From Dialister sp. UBA7295 (GTDB taxonomy: Bacteria; Bacillota; Negativicutes; Veillonellales; Dialisteraceae): a DNA stretch of 11,901 bases. Position 1 is the stretch's first letter; each line of letters starts with the position of its first letter. The notes beneath the pieces are model-generated. The model saw nothing but the letters and a program-made list of their open reading frames with translations, searched no databases and was not told where the DNA came from. Both the position numbers and the translations under genes were made by a program. Below, piece by piece: positions 11,854-11,901 of this stretch. The stretch covers positions 1 through 11,901 of the forward strand of contig DKQZ01000065.1 in NCBI GenBank assembly GCA_002471975.1, written 5' to 3'.

Positions 11854-11901
11854 ATAAGCGAGAGGCTCTCCCTCGGGAACACCGCGACAGCGGTGAGAGG
11901 G
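11854..11901. repeat. Double-hairpin REP-like repeat, copy 4 (cut by the window end)
   Basis: A short CCC-TC-GGG hairpin (CTCTCCCTCGGGAA) is followed by CACCGC/GCGGTG (11880-11885 with 11890-11895, loop GACA) and AGAGGG, the same two-hairpin-plus-G-run order as copies 1-3. The element may continue beyond the window. Confidence 0.6.

Overview
The window looks like a chromosomal segment of a low-to-mid GC Firmicute. The gene content (rpsF-ssb-rpsR operon, a CIRCE-controlled hrcA-grpE-dnaK-dnaJ operon, a DnaK without the long insertion seen in Proteobacteria) fits Firmicutes. The roughly even base composition, the DASS-type anion carrier and the repeat-rich intergenic DNA make Negativicutes (Acidaminococcus/Dialister/Phascolarctobacterium-like) my best guess, but this is inference; no rRNA or other phylogenetic marker is present to fix it. 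All supported protein genes are on the + strand.

Layout. Bases 1-750 carry no convincing protein gene. They hold part of a dispersed intergenic repeat, a terminator-like hairpin and a candidate structured RNA (204-366) whose two ends pair and are followed by a T6 run. The promoter and leader at 643-750 drive rpsF-ssb-rpsR (ribosomal protein S6, single-stranded DNA-binding protein, zinc-type S18), closed by a clear terminator at 1878-1912. A 580-base gap with a 7-bp tandem array follows. Then comes a strong promoter with an inverted repeat just upstream, and a leader of about 140 nt holding two terminator-like hairpins in front of a DASS/SLC13-type carboxylate transporter. After that gene come a second 7-bp array, two terminators and a 134-bp tandem duplication. 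The heat-shock operon hrcA-grpE-dnaK-dnaJ (4539-9527) has a textbook promoter, a perfect CIRCE operator and a terminator.

From 9530 to the end the DNA changes character. It is a patchwork of dispersed repeats: a structured family with 9-bp iterations ending in AAGGTGGCGG plus a GC hairpin, and a double-hairpin REP-like family. Among them sits one Rpn/PD-(D/E)XK-type nuclease gene (10500-11348). A short gene immediately downstream (11386-11568) starts with a near-identical copy of an internal segment of the nuclease gene, including a Shine-Dalgarno and ATG, and then continues into a different C-terminal tail.

How the parts work together. The first operon supplies replication and ribosome proteins. 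The heat-shock operon encodes its own repressor (HrcA) plus the complete DnaK chaperone cycle (DnaK, the nucleotide exchange factor GrpE and the co-chaperone DnaJ). The most interesting region is the nuclease plus mini-gene. It fits either a nested/stand-alone small-protein regulator (as reported for E. coli Rpn proteins) or a recombinational cassette for swapping the C-terminal domain.
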